From an uncultured Devosia sp. (lineage in GTDB: Bacteria > Pseudomonadota > Alphaproteobacteria > Rhizobiales > Devosiaceae), in the NCBI RefSeq assembly GCF_946479885.1, contig NZ_CAMLHM010000002.1, forward strand, positions 186,001 to 250,000: 64,000 nt of DNA. Reading direction: 5' to 3'. Position 1 is the stretch's first letter; every line of letters begins with the position of its first letter. The notes under the pieces are model-generated. The model did no database searches. It saw only the letters and a list, made by a program, of their open reading frames with translations, and was not told the DNA's origin. The position numbers and the translations under genes were made by a program. Below are positions 54,430-63,088 of this stretch, piece by piece.

Positions 54430-56541
54430 ATGCAAAGATCCCGCACTCAGCTCGCTACCTCTTACGCACCCGGGGCCCTTTTCACCTATGAAGGAGGGTT
54501 GGGCTGCTGCGGCGCAATCCCCCTCCCCGCGGTTTTCAGTTCTCAACACGCCAATCTGGAAGTGCAGCTCTTCGAGCACCTCAAGGAGTTCGTGACCAGT
54601 TGGTTCGAGCGCGCTACTGCGGCGCGACCTGCGCCTGCTGTGCTGCCGGAGCAGGCCCTGGACCCCGTTTTCCTTGACTACACCGATCAACCAAATGTCG
54701 ACCCGAGTCGGTTTCAGCTCACGAAGCCTGACCGTATCGGCTTTATGCCCGACCCATTGGTCTTTTGCTGTTCAGAATGTGGGCTCCTCTCAGAATTCGA
54801 CAACGTTGACCAACTCGACCGCCTGTGGGATCGGACCAAAGCCAGAACCGACTGCAACACCCAAACTCGGCATAAATGGCGCCAGGTGGATGTGGTGTTT
54901 GCGCACTGGTCCGGCAACTACCAGGGGTTGAGCCCGTACCGTCTCATCATGGATCGGGAAGGCAAGATCGAGAAGGTCCGCCGTTGCAGCAACAACTGCG
55001 GCGGGGTCGAATACCGTCTGGTTCGGAATGGCTCGTCCTTTTTCAGTGACTGGCGGTTCGAGTGCACGACCTGCCTCTCTCAAAAGGATGTTGTTCAAGC
55101 GGACAGGGACAGCTTGGCGCTTCTGAAGCCGCTGATGGATCAGGGTTCAGGAAATCTGCCAAAGGAATGGAACATGCTGCCGGTCTCTTACCGCGCTTCA
55201 TCGGTCCACTACGTGCAGACTGACAACTTCATCCTGTTCAAAGACAATGAACTCACGACGTTGATGTCCCGCACGCGGCGCGACGACCTAGTGGTTCGAT
55301 TGCAGAAACTCTACGACTTCCCAGGGACAGCCCTGGACCATGATGAGGTCCTTCGGCAACTCGAGGCCAACCAAAAGAGCGCCGAGATTACCGACTACAA
55401 GCGATGGCTGGATCTGCTGGCGACCATCCCAGCCGCCCAACGCGACCTCATCCAGAAGCAGCTCACGGATATGCGTGAACGCTTCGAGCAGCAGCAGCTC
55501 ATCGTCAAGCCCCGTGACGAAGCCCCCTGCCTGCGCGCGCAAATCGAGGCGAACCTCGATTGGGCACGGCGGTACAACCCCATTCGGTTGGGCCTTGAGC
55601 ACGATGCCTTACGACGAGAGGTTGTCGATCGCAGCGGCAGCACTCCATCATTGCCGTCGATCTCCGTGACCCATCCCGCCACCAGGGATATCGACCCAGA
55701 CGACACAATTGCCGGCGACACTTACAGGGCCAATATCCAGTCCAAACTCGGTCGTTTGGGCATATCGGAAATGGCACTGCTGCGCGGGCTTGACACCTGC
55801 CAGTACAGTTTCGGCTTTACCCGTGTTGCTGCCACCCCCACCACAATGGTCAAAGACCTTGAGATGCCTGTTCGCCTCAAGGCGTTCGAACGGGTCGATC
55901 GATCCAAGAACCCAATCTACGTGATGGAGCAAAAGAACGAAGGCTTCTACGTCAGACTCGACGAGGGCCGAGTGATTGAGTGGCTCGGGGAAAATGGCTT
56001 TGCAGAGGACCTGCCGGTGCCCGGCGGGGTAAAGCTCGGCGGCATGCTGATCGAGCAGTATACCGACTTCGGACGATTCCTGGATGCTTACAAGGACCGC
56101 GCACATTCCAAGAAGGTGCCGCGGTCGATACCCAGCTTCGTCTACATGCTGCTGCACACCATGGCGCACCACCTGACCGATGTCGTGGTGGAGCACTCCG
56201 GTCTCGAGCACGGCTCAATCGGTGAGTACATCTTCCCCGCTGACCTCGCGTTCTTGATATACCGGAAGGGAATGACGCCGGATTTGGGCAACCTGTCGGC
56301 CATGTGGCGTAACCATGGTGCCCACATCTTGGAGCGGCTCCTGTGGGATCGCACACTCATGTGCGACAGCGGCAGCCTGTGTGACCATCGCGGGGGCGCA
56401 TGCCCGGCTTGCATCATGGCACCAGAGGTCGCCTGCATCGCGGGCAACAACCTGTTGAGCCGAGCCTGTCTGATCGGGGGCCCGGCGCCGAGCTGGGATT
56501 CCATCGACCTCGATCTCAGCGGATACCTTAGTTTCAAATGA
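54430..56541 (+). CDS. drmB: DrmB-like DUF1998 protein
   Basis: 703 aa. Cys pairs occur near 112 (FCCSECGLL), 184 (RRCSNNCGG) and 211 (ECTTCLSQ). The C-terminal region has the DUF1998 pattern LHTMAHHLTDVVVEHSGLEH followed by GSIGEYIF near 575-602, then a Cys-rich CDSGSLCDHRGGACPACIMA near 643-660. DUF1998 proteins partner helicases, and in DISARM DrmB forms a complex with DrmA that blocks DNA entry and recognises foreign DNA ends. The start is 1 bp after the drmA stop, and the stop overlaps drmC (ATGA). Confidence 0.85.
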   Translation: MQRSRTQLATSYAPGALFTYEGGLGCCGAIPLPAVFSSQHANLEVQLFEHLKEFVTSWFERATAARPAPAVLPEQALDPVFLDYTDQPNVDPSRFQLTKPDRIGFMPDPLVFCCSECGLLSEFDNVDQLDRLWDRTKARTDCNTQTRHKWRQVDVVFAHWSGNYQGLSPYRLIMDREGKIEKVRRCSNNCGGVEYRLVRNGSSFFSDWRFECTTCLSQKDVVQADRDSLALLKPLMDQGSGNLPKEWNMLPVSYRASSVHYVQTDNFILFKDNELTTLMSRTRRDDLVVRLQKLYDFPGTALDHDEVLRQLEANQKSAEITDYKRWLDLLATIPAAQRDLIQKQLTDMRERFEQQQLIVKPRDEAPCLRAQIEANLDWARRYNPIRLGLEHDALRREVVDRSGSTPSLPSISVTHPATRDIDPDDTIAGDTYRANIQSKLGRLGISEMALLRGLDTCQYSFGFTRVAATPTTMVKDLEMPVRLKAFERVDRSKNPIYVMEQKNEGFYVRLDEGRVIEWLGENGFAEDLPVPGGVKLGGMLIEQYTDFGRFLDAYKDRAHSKKVPRSIPSFVYMLLHTMAHHLTDVVVEHSGLEHGSIGEYIFPADLAFLIYRKGMTPDLGNLSAMWRNHGAHILERLLWDRTLMCDSGSLCDHRGGACPACIMAPEVACIAGNNLLSRACLIGGPAPSWDSIDLDLSGYLSFK

Positions 56542-57389
56542 AGCTGGGACATCTGGATGCACTCATTCAGGTGACGTATGCAGACCCCCTGCTGTTCTCC
56601 GACCTTTTGATTGCGATCCATGATGCCGATGGACCAGGCCATGCCTGGCGTACGGTGCATGATCTATCCAGGCAACGCCGGATGCCGGATGCCGACTTGA
56701 CTGCAGCTCTAGCAGGAATGGTCGAATGCGGCGTGCTGGAGATGACTGGGCACGGAGTTCGGGCCGCTATGGGCGCGGCCTCGCTTCGAGAATACGCGCT
56801 GGTACTGCGCGGGGTGGCCCATGGGAAGCACATGCGGCGGGATGCTAATGAGATCGAAGTCGTCCTTACGCCGCCGGCCAGGCCATCGAGGCTGATGGAA
56901 GTGCTGCCGAATTTTGGGCCAGCCTGGGCAGCTCTCGAACACACCAATGACAGCCTAATCGCACTTGCAACTCGGGCCACCAAGAAGTTCGTGATCGTCA
57001 GCCCCTTCGTCGACCCGGAAGGCATAGACTGGATCGACAGCCTCTTCGCTGCAGTGGGCCCCAGCGTGCACAAGGTGCTGATTGTTCGTGGAGATGAGCA
57101 GATATCCTCCTTGCGAAGCGAACGTGATCGGGTTGCTCGCTGGACGGCCGAGCTCAGGACCTTTTCGATCTCCCATAAACGTGCAGATCGCGAACTGCCT
57201 ATCGAGACATTTCATGCGAAGATCGTGCTGAGCGACGCCAGTTCCGCGTATGTAGGTTCAGCAAACATGAGCCGTTGGTCTAGGGATACGACGCTGGAAT
57301 GTGGGATGGTCGTGCGTGGGCCGGCTGTTCGATCGATCGCGTCCCTCGTGGAAGCCATGATGAGCGTCGGCAAGGTTCAGACCGTCTAA
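56538..57389 (+). CDS. drmC: DrmC-like phospholipase-D-family protein
   Basis: 283 aa. One PLD motif is present, ETFHAKIVLSDASSAYVGSA near 222 followed by NMS, so the catalytic His/Lys and downstream Asn are in place; PLD enzymes of this size act as dimers. The N-terminal ~100 residues look like a winged helix (DADLTAALAGMVECGVLEMT). DrmC is the putative nuclease of DISARM and is dispensable in some tested systems. It is the last gene of the operon, overlapping drmB by 4 bp and followed by a terminator-like hairpin. Confidence 0.83.
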   Translation: MKLGHLDALIQVTYADPLLFSDLLIAIHDADGPGHAWRTVHDLSRQRRMPDADLTAALAGMVECGVLEMTGHGVRAAMGAASLREYALVLRGVAHGKHMRRDANEIEVVLTPPARPSRLMEVLPNFGPAWAALEHTNDSLIALATRATKKFVIVSPFVDPEGIDWIDSLFAAVGPSVHKVLIVRGDEQISSLRSERDRVARWTAELRTFSISHKRADRELPIETFHAKIVLSDASSAYVGSANMSRWSRDTTLECGMVVRGPAVRSIASLVEAMMSVGKVQTV

Positions 57390-57732
57390 CGATTTACGCG
57401 GCTCTCCGGCCTCGGTGAGACCGTATCGGCTTTTCTAAGGGTTGAGGGCGGCTTGCAATTCCGTTGATACCTTTGCCCGGTCCACATGCTCTTACGGAGC
57501 TGACCGACAACCCGGTCGCTCGCATAGAGGGTCTCTGCGCACTTGCTTCGCAGAATCGGTGGCGCCGACGATCACATTGCCCCTCCCCTCCGCTACGAGT
57601 GAACCATCTGTATGTCTCCTTTGAGCAGACGCCCGCTTGCCGGTGTGTCGAAACGACCATGTCAAAGACAAACTAGGTTCGACGGGGTACAGGTAACCTC
57701 CACAACGATTCATTCAGGTACGGCAGATCGCA
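57390..57732. other. Gap between the DISARM-type operon and the nucleotidyltransferase pair
   Basis: 343 bp without a supported gene. A terminator-like hairpin lies at 57408-57436. The frames open here (for example 57464-57676) have no ribosome-binding site and look like shadow or remnant sequence. The promoter of the next two genes should lie near 57600-57720, but I cannot point to clear boxes. Confidence 0.5.
57408..57436 (+). terminator. Terminator-like hairpin after drmC
   Basis: Nested stems GCC...GGC and CGGT-GAG-ACCG are followed by TTTTC. It lies about 20 bp after the drmC stop. The stretch CCGGCCTCGGTGAGA also occurs in the tandem terminator array at 7.2 kb, although the downstream half differs. 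Confidence 0.5.
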
Positions 57733-58788
57733 ATGAAGAACTCGGCGCTAGGCAAACTCAGAAACGGTGACGCTACTCGCTGGACCAACATCGCCGAAGC
57801 CGAGTTGCGCAGCGCCGAGAAGATGCAACAGTTGGCTATGCTGCTTGGAGATTTGCTGCCGACCGACGAGGGCAGTTTTGTCGTGTTCGGTTCGATGGCC
57901 CGACGGGAGTTCACGGTCGACAGCGATCTCGACTGGACAATCCTCATCGATGGGCGCGCAGACTCGCTGCACCTTCAGTTAGTTCACCAACTGCGGAACA
58001 AGCTCGACGAGGCGAAATTCAAAGTGCCGGGTCCAACAGAAGTCTTTGGGGGCCTCGTCTTTAGCCACGATCTGGTTCACGCAATCGGCGGGGATGAGGA
58101 TACAAACAAGAACATGACGCGACGACTCCTGCTCCTGCTGGAGTCGGCCGCCGTGGACGCCCCAGGAAGTCATGAAGTACGCAGCCGTATCGTCAACGCG
58201 GTCTTGAGCCGTTACGTCCAGGAGGACGCCAGCTTCATCGGGTCCAATACGCGTGCCGACAGGATTCCTCGTTTTCTACTAAACGATGTTGTGCGTTTCT
58301 GGCGTACAATGGCAGTCGATTACGCTAATAAGTATCGCGCCAGGGCCGGTGATAAATGGGCCCTCCGGAACATCAAGCTCCGCATGTCACGCAAGCTTTT
58401 GTTCGTGTCGGGTTTCTTCATGTGCGTCTCCTGGGCACTCAGGGACCAGGTGGGCGACGATGATTCCTTCGTCACACAGAACCTAGTTGATCACTTAAAG
58501 GATTGGACGCAAAAGACCCCACTTGAGTCTTTGGCGACGGTAGTCGCTCAATATGCTCCGTCTCTCGCTTCCGACATATTCGACAACTACGATGCCTTTC
58601 TCGCCCTGCTCAACAACGATGAGAAGCGAAAGGGACTCGAAAAATTGTCGCCGGACGAGGCCTACGAAGATGCAGCATTCCTTGAAGCGCGAAACGTGGC
58701 GACCAATTTCGACGTGGCTCTGACAAAGCTCATGTTCGATTCAGATGATAGCGTCACGCGGTTGGTGAAAAAGTACGGAGTATTCTAA
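57733..58788 (+). CDS. Pol-beta-type nucleotidyltransferase (GlnD/DUF294-like)
   Basis: 351 aa. The nucleotidyltransferase signature FGSMARREFTVDSDLDWTIL near residues 52-71 has the GS motif and the two catalytic Asp (DLD). The rest is helical (RIPRFLLNDVVRFWRTMAVD, LRMSRKLLFVSGFFMCVSWA), like the region after the catalytic domain in DUF294/GlnD-type proteins. It may add nucleotides to a protein or RNA. Start codon context is weak (GGCAGATCGCA upstream). The stop overlaps the start of the TIM-barrel gene by 1 bp (TAATG), so the two are coupled. Placement beside DISARM suggests defence; this is inference. Confidence 0.8.
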   Translation: MKNSALGKLRNGDATRWTNIAEAELRSAEKMQQLAMLLGDLLPTDEGSFVVFGSMARREFTVDSDLDWTILIDGRADSLHLQLVHQLRNKLDEAKFKVPGPTEVFGGLVFSHDLVHAIGGDEDTNKNMTRRLLLLLESAAVDAPGSHEVRSRIVNAVLSRYVQEDASFIGSNTRADRIPRFLLNDVVRFWRTMAVDYANKYRARAGDKWALRNIKLRMSRKLLFVSGFFMCVSWALRDQVGDDDSFVTQNLVDHLKDWTQKTPLESLATVVAQYAPSLASDIFDNYDAFLALLNNDEKRKGLEKLSPDEAYEDAAFLEARNVATNFDVALTKLMFDSDDSVTRLVKKYGVF

Positions 58789-59546
58789 TGGCTGTAATCG
58801 GTTTCTCGACTGGCGCAATCGCGTTGGATGATTTCGCGACCGCATTGCAGCTGCTCGCTCCTACTGGCGCTAGGGCAGTTGAATTATCAGCATTGCGCGC
58901 AGTTGAACTACCGGCACTTTTAGCAGCGCTTCCAGTTCGCCTCGAAGAGCTGCGAAGCCGCTACCAGTACATTAGTTTTCATGCACCGACGAACTTCGAT
59001 GACGAGAACGACCTGGTTGTTCAGCTGAAGATCATTGCGGACATGGGTATGAACATCGTCGTGCATCCCGATACGATCCACGACACCTCCGTTTGGAGGT
59101 CGCTTGGCGCGCGCCTTTGTCTCGAAAACATGGACTCGCGTAAATCAACGGGACGCACTGCAGAAGAGCTTCAACCCTACTTTGACCAGCTTCCGGAAGC
59201 GCGATTGTGTTTCGATATCGCCCATGCTCGGCAGGTCGACTCCTCTATGACGGAGGCGGTCCGAATCCTGCAACGCTTCGGCGATCGCCTTGCTCAGGTC
59301 CATATCAGCGAAGTCAACAGCAAGGGACGCCACTTTGCGATGTCGTTTGCCGCCAAGCGCGCTTACGAACCCTTTGCCGCACGGCTGTCGCTGATGCCAG
59401 TGATCATCGAGTCCATGGTCGAGCGCGACGAAATCGCGCGCGAGATCTCTGAGACAGATAAGGTGTTGAACTTCGCACGCAGTCGAGCCGTACATGGCTC
59501 CGCAATGGCTGGCGGGCTGGTCGGCAGCGTTCATCGCCCAGAATAG
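58788..59546 (+). CDS. Endonuclease-IV / xylose-isomerase-like TIM-barrel protein
   Basis: 252 aa. A TIM-barrel of the AP_endonuc_2 kind with metal-ligand candidates at the ends of successive strands: YISFHAPTNF near 62, NIVVHPDTIHD near 89, LCLENMDS near 110, LCFDIAHARQ near 141, QVHISEVNSKG near 170 and PVIIESMVE near 204. Such sites hold Zn or Mn and cut phosphodiester bonds in endonuclease IV or isomerise sugars. The protein is too short and diverged to say which. Translation is coupled to the nucleotidyltransferase gene just upstream. Confidence 0.8.
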   Translation: MAVIGFSTGAIALDDFATALQLLAPTGARAVELSALRAVELPALLAALPVRLEELRSRYQYISFHAPTNFDDENDLVVQLKIIADMGMNIVVHPDTIHDTSVWRSLGARLCLENMDSRKSTGRTAEELQPYFDQLPEARLCFDIAHARQVDSSMTEAVRILQRFGDRLAQVHISEVNSKGRHFAMSFAAKRAYEPFAARLSLMPVIIESMVERDEIAREISETDKVLNFARSRAVHGSAMAGGLVGSVHRPE

Positions 59547-59591
59547 ATGGGAATACACCACGCAGTGGGACGAGCTGCCGGTGTGTCGGTT

Positions 59592-59621
59592 AAATCAGAA
59601 AGGGACCCAATCGGGGCCCTT
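59592..59621 (-). terminator. Terminator-like hairpin after the CsbD gene
   Basis: On the minus strand, AAGGGCCCC-GATT-GGGTCCCTT forms a mostly paired stem followed by TCTGATTT. It lies just after the CsbD stop at 59626. Confidence 0.5.
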
Positions 59622-59625
59622 CGCA

Positions 59626-59829
59626 TCACCAAGTCTGTCGACCGTACCAGTCGTCGACGTCCTTTTTCACTTCATCCTTGGCCTTGCCGTAGCGCTCCTG
59701 GATCTTGCCCTCGAGCTGCTCGCGGTTGCCATTGATCTCGGTGATGTCGTCGTCGGTGAGCTTGCCCCACTGCTCCTTCACCTTGCCAGTCATCTGCTTC
59801 CAGCTGCCTTCAACGCGGTTCCAGTCCAT
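59626..59829 (-). CDS. CsbD-family stress protein
   Basis: 67 aa from the ATG at 59829, with AAGGAG 7-12 nt upstream; the longer frame is not needed. MDWNRVEGSWKQMTGKVKEQ followed by WGKLTDDDITEINGNREQLE is the classic CsbD pattern, and DDWYGRQTW ends it. CsbD-like proteins are small, abundant and induced by general stress; their molecular role is unknown. It lies between defence genes on the other strand and its GC content is more like the core, so it may be an older resident. Confidence 0.93.
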   Translation of the reverse strand: MDWNRVEGSWKQMTGKVKEQWGKLTDDDITEINGNREQLEGKIQERYGKAKDEVKKDVDDWYGRQTW

Positions 59830-60086
59830 GACGGATCTCCTTCCATTGATCGTGAATGCACAACGGCTTGGGTTCGGCGGCGTTCCAGCTAGCTTTGGCG
59901 TTAAGGTCGCAGCGTGAAGGTCGGGGAGAGCGAAGAGCTTCCATTCGCGGTTCGCCGACGCGGCAGGCGACCCAGGACATGGACGTCGGACTAGGACGCA
60001 CAAGATCGCCAAACAACCGATACTTCCTTGCTCGTCAGCAGCTTATCGAGGAACATCGGTCTGCCGCTTCGGGCAAAGGGGGGATA

Positions 60087-62225
60087 ATGAAACCTTATAC
60101 TCGATCCATCATCGAGCTGTTCGATGGCAAGAAGAGGTTCCTGATTCCGCTTTATCAGCGGCAATACGCATGGAGGACCCAGCCTCAGCTTGAACTTCTG
60201 TGGGAGGACATCGACCGGTCCGTTCAAAGACTGGAGCAGGATAGAGCTTCTTTGACCCCGCACTTCATGGGTGCCATTGTCATTGCCCAAGTCAAGACCT
60301 TCGGTAAGCAGGTCCAGGCATACGAAATCATAGACGGGCAGCAGCGTCTCACGACCTTCCAGCTCCTCCTTGCCGCGATACGTGATGTCGCAAGGGCCAA
60401 TGGTTCGCGATACGAAGCCGAGCTGCAAAAGTATCTTCTGAACGACGGGGTCATGGAGAACCAGGAGGTCGAGCGTTTCAAGCTTTGGCCATCACTGAAC
60501 GATCGCCGATCCTTCATCAGCATCATCGATCCACAGGTTGATCCCCATGTTCTCGGGCCCAAGCCAACCGACGAAGATGGATTGGTCAGGCGCTCGGTCG
60601 CCGCACATGCGTATTTCAAGGAAAAGATCGAATCTCATGTCGAGGCTGGTGGCAGCTTCGACGAGCATCGTTTGGAAATTCTCTTCGAGGCTCTGAAGGA
60701 TGGGCTCGCCATCGTGTCCATCGAACTGGAAGGCGGTGACGACCCACAAACGATCTTCGAGACCTTGAACAGCCGAGGCGTCGATCTCACGCCGGGCGAC
60801 CTGATGCGCAATTTCATATTCCAGCGGGCCAAAGGGCTCGGCCAGGCCGACCATTCTCTGCTGGTAGACAAGCTTTACGAGAAGCATTGGCTGCCACTCG
60901 ACCGTGCGTTCTGGGGGCAATCTGCATCGCGTGGGCGTCAGTCCCGCCAGAGATTGGACTGGATGTTGACGGATCATCTGTCGATGCACATCGGCGATCT
61001 GGTCTCCGTTGAGACCCTGTTTGATAGCTACCGGCGATGGATACTCAACTCACGCCCCTTCCCCGACGTCGCCGCCGAGCTCGAATCCATTTCGGCCACC
61101 GCAGCTATCGAGAAGCGACTGTTCGACCAAGACACCAAAGACCCCATCGGCAACTTCGGTCGCTTCGCTGATGCGTTCGATGTCTCGACGGCGATGCCCC
61201 TGGTCGTCTACCTAGCGACCGAGGTGGCAGTTGGCGCCGATATCGATAGAGCGCTTGCCACTCTGGAAAGCTACATACTGCGGCGGGATATCTGCGGTCT
61301 GACCACGAAGAATTACAACCGCTTCTTCATCGGCATCATCGACCGGCTTCGTGCAGCCGAAGGCAACAAGGTCGATGCGCTGGTTCTGCATCTTTCGAGT
61401 CGGCAGTCCGATCTCGATCGTTGGCCAGATGACGCGGAATGGCAGCATGCCTGGCTTGGGCGCAACCAGTACAAGGGCTCGAGGCAGCCGAGATTACGCT
61501 TCATCTTCGAAGCTATCGAGCTCGCGAAGAGAACGGCTCTCAACGAGGATATCGAGATTAAATCGACGCTCTCCATCGAGCACATCATGCCTCAGAAATG
61601 GAGGGCGCACTGGCCAATCCCGGGCTTCGACTACCTCGACGATGAGGACACTGATCCCGATCATGTCGCGAGGAAGGTGGAACGTGACGGCGTCATCGAT
61701 AACCTCGGCAACCTGACCCTGCTCACTGGTTCACTCAACACCTCGGTTTCGAACGGCCCCCATTCCGTAAAAATGCCGGCGGTGCGGGCCCACTCAAGTC
61801 TGGCGCTAAATCGCGAGCTGGTCGAATACGATGACTGGAATGAGGAGACTATATCCTCTCGCGGATTGGCTCTCTTTGGAACGGCAAAAAAGATCTGGGT
61901 CGCACCCACACGGGGAGCAGATCAGTCAGGCTTGAACGACCTCGCAGGTGATGGTGTCAAGCTTCCTCCCAATGGGACCGAGTGCAAGTTCACCTATGCG
62001 GGGGTGGGCTACTCTGGGTCCATCAGGGACGGTCATCTTGTCGTCGACGGGGTAGAGCGAGCATTCGCAACCTTCTCCGGGGCCTCCAAGACAATCACGC
62101 GAACGAACCGGAACGGCTGGAACGATTGGTATCTGCGTGACGCCGAAGGCGGGTGGATATTGGCAGATGACTGGCGGCAGCAATCATTGGCATTGCCGAC
62201 ATTGGAGAGCATCGATGAGGATTGA
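60087..62225 (+). CDS. GmrSD-type DUF262-DUF1524 protein with RAMA-like C-terminus
   Basis: 712 aa from the ATG at 60087, with AGGGGGG 6-12 nt upstream; the longer frame from 59856 is unlikely. The DUF262 part has IPLYQRQYAWRTQPQLELLW near 20 and IDGQQRLTTFQLLLA near 84 (the DGQQR nucleotide-binding motif). DUF1524 provides an HNH-like IEHIMPQKW near 497, then IDNLGNLTLLTGSLNTSVSN. The last ~80 residues (FTYAGVGYSGSIRDGHLVVD, FSGASKTITRTNRNGWNDWY) resemble a RAMA domain, found with modification and restriction enzymes. GmrSD-type proteins cut modified foreign DNA using NTP. The stop overlaps the next gene. Confidence 0.88.
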   Translation: MKPYTRSIIELFDGKKRFLIPLYQRQYAWRTQPQLELLWEDIDRSVQRLEQDRASLTPHFMGAIVIAQVKTFGKQVQAYEIIDGQQRLTTFQLLLAAIRDVARANGSRYEAELQKYLLNDGVMENQEVERFKLWPSLNDRRSFISIIDPQVDPHVLGPKPTDEDGLVRRSVAAHAYFKEKIESHVEAGGSFDEHRLEILFEALKDGLAIVSIELEGGDDPQTIFETLNSRGVDLTPGDLMRNFIFQRAKGLGQADHSLLVDKLYEKHWLPLDRAFWGQSASRGRQSRQRLDWMLTDHLSMHIGDLVSVETLFDSYRRWILNSRPFPDVAAELESISATAAIEKRLFDQDTKDPIGNFGRFADAFDVSTAMPLVVYLATEVAVGADIDRALATLESYILRRDICGLTTKNYNRFFIGIIDRLRAAEGNKVDALVLHLSSRQSDLDRWPDDAEWQHAWLGRNQYKGSRQPRLRFIFEAIELAKRTALNEDIEIKSTLSIEHIMPQKWRAHWPIPGFDYLDDEDTDPDHVARKVERDGVIDNLGNLTLLTGSLNTSVSNGPHSVKMPAVRAHSSLALNRELVEYDDWNEETISSRGLALFGTAKKIWVAPTRGADQSGLNDLAGDGVKLPPNGTECKFTYAGVGYSGSIRDGHLVVDGVERAFATFSGASKTITRTNRNGWNDWYLRDAEGGWILADDWRQQSLALPTLESIDED

Positions 62226-62607
62226 GATGCGGATGGCCGACGCCAGGCGCCTGGCTAGAGCGCTGTACCCAGGCGAAAGCGCCCCGATCTCCCAGGTCAA
62301 GGCAGAGGACGAGCCGTTGAATGTGGACTGGTGGCGAAACAATGCGCAGCCCGAGAGCTCAGACAGTGCCCGTCACATTGCGGCCCTCGCTCTATATCGG
62401 GAGATGGCGAGATCATCCAAGGTTCCACTGAGCGCTGAAACCTTTCCAGCGGTCTTTGATCTCGACGACGGCCGGATGCGGCCGGACAAGGCAGTGATCA
62501 AGGTATTCTTGGATGAAGGCCTGATCCAGCCGCGGATGATGCTGGCTCAGCTGGTGTTCGACCTGACGAAAGACGGTGCCGACTATGCCGATCGCGTCCA
62601 TAACTGA
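62215..62607 (+). CDS. Small partner of the DUF262 protein, unknown function
   Basis: 130 aa from the ATG at 62215, which has GGAGAG 5 nt upstream and overlaps the DUF262 stop (62223-62225); ATG at 62227 is an alternative. The sequence is helical and charged (RLARALYPGESAPISQVKAE, HIAALALYREMARSSKVPLS, VIKVFLDEGLIQPRMMLAQL). No family recognised. The coupling to the restriction gene suggests they act together, but no role can be assigned. Confidence 0.6.
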   Translation: MRIEMRMADARRLARALYPGESAPISQVKAEDEPLNVDWWRNNAQPESSDSARHIAALALYREMARSSKVPLSAETFPAVFDLDDGRMRPDKAVIKVFLDEGLIQPRMMLAQLVFDLTKDGADYADRVHN

Positions 62608-62634
62608 AAAGACCCGGCCACCGAGGGGCCGGGC
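62605..62634 (-). terminator. Terminator for the minus-strand genes at the right edge
   Basis: On the minus strand, CCCGGCC (62633-62627) and GGCCGGG (62619-62613) form a 7-bp stem followed by TCTTTTC. It overlaps the end of the convergent plus-strand gene (stop at 62607) and lies about 90 bp after the 116-aa gene. Confidence 0.7.
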
Positions 62635-62722
62635 AAGTGGGGTTAATGACCCTGTGCAACAAACAAGAAAGATGCGGTCTTCCCCGCCGCCAGCATTCAC
62701 CCCGGCCAGGGATGATTGATGA

Positions 62723-63073
62723 CTAGAGCTCGGCGAAGTGGTCCATGAGCTGGTGGGCATCGCTCAGAGATGTCGGGAATAGGCGCATCAGTACCTTCCC
62801 TTTGAGCTGAGAGACGTTCAGGTTCGAATTCCGTGGTTTGTGGGCTGGGTAGAGCTCACGGTCGATGGCCGGCGCCAATGTACCCGGTGCCAGGCGTGCC
62901 GCGACCCAGATGGCATTCTTCCCGCCGGAGCCCAGATCAAGGGCAACCGCGTCGCCGCGCCGGTTGAGGAAGGTGGCGATGTACTTGGTCCCGCCTGCTG
63001 CGCGCTCGGGATGGGGCGTCCAGCGCGGATCCCGAAGCATGCTGGCATTGATGGTGTCGTTGATCGAAGGCAT
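62723..63073 (-). CDS. Protein of unknown function, 116 aa
   Basis: 116 aa starting at the ATG at 63073 with GAGAAG 9-14 nt upstream. The central KYIATFLNRRGDAVALDLGS and the C-terminal SNLNVSQLKGKVLMRLFPTS look like a small folded domain, but I recognise no family. It follows the next gene on the same strand by 15 bp and is probably co-transcribed with it. Confidence 0.6.
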   Translation of the reverse strand: MPSINDTINASMLRDPRWTPHPERAAGGTKYIATFLNRRGDAVALDLGSGGKNAIWVAARLAPGTLAPAIDRELYPAHKPRNSNLNVSQLKGKVLMRLFPTSLSDAHQLMDHFAEL

Positions 63074-63088
63074 GGTTGGATCTTCTCT

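Noticed and set aside
57464..57676. A 70-aa open frame between drmC and the nucleotidyltransferase gene
   Set aside because: No ribosome-binding site, no recognisable sequence, and other frames in the same place are equally open.
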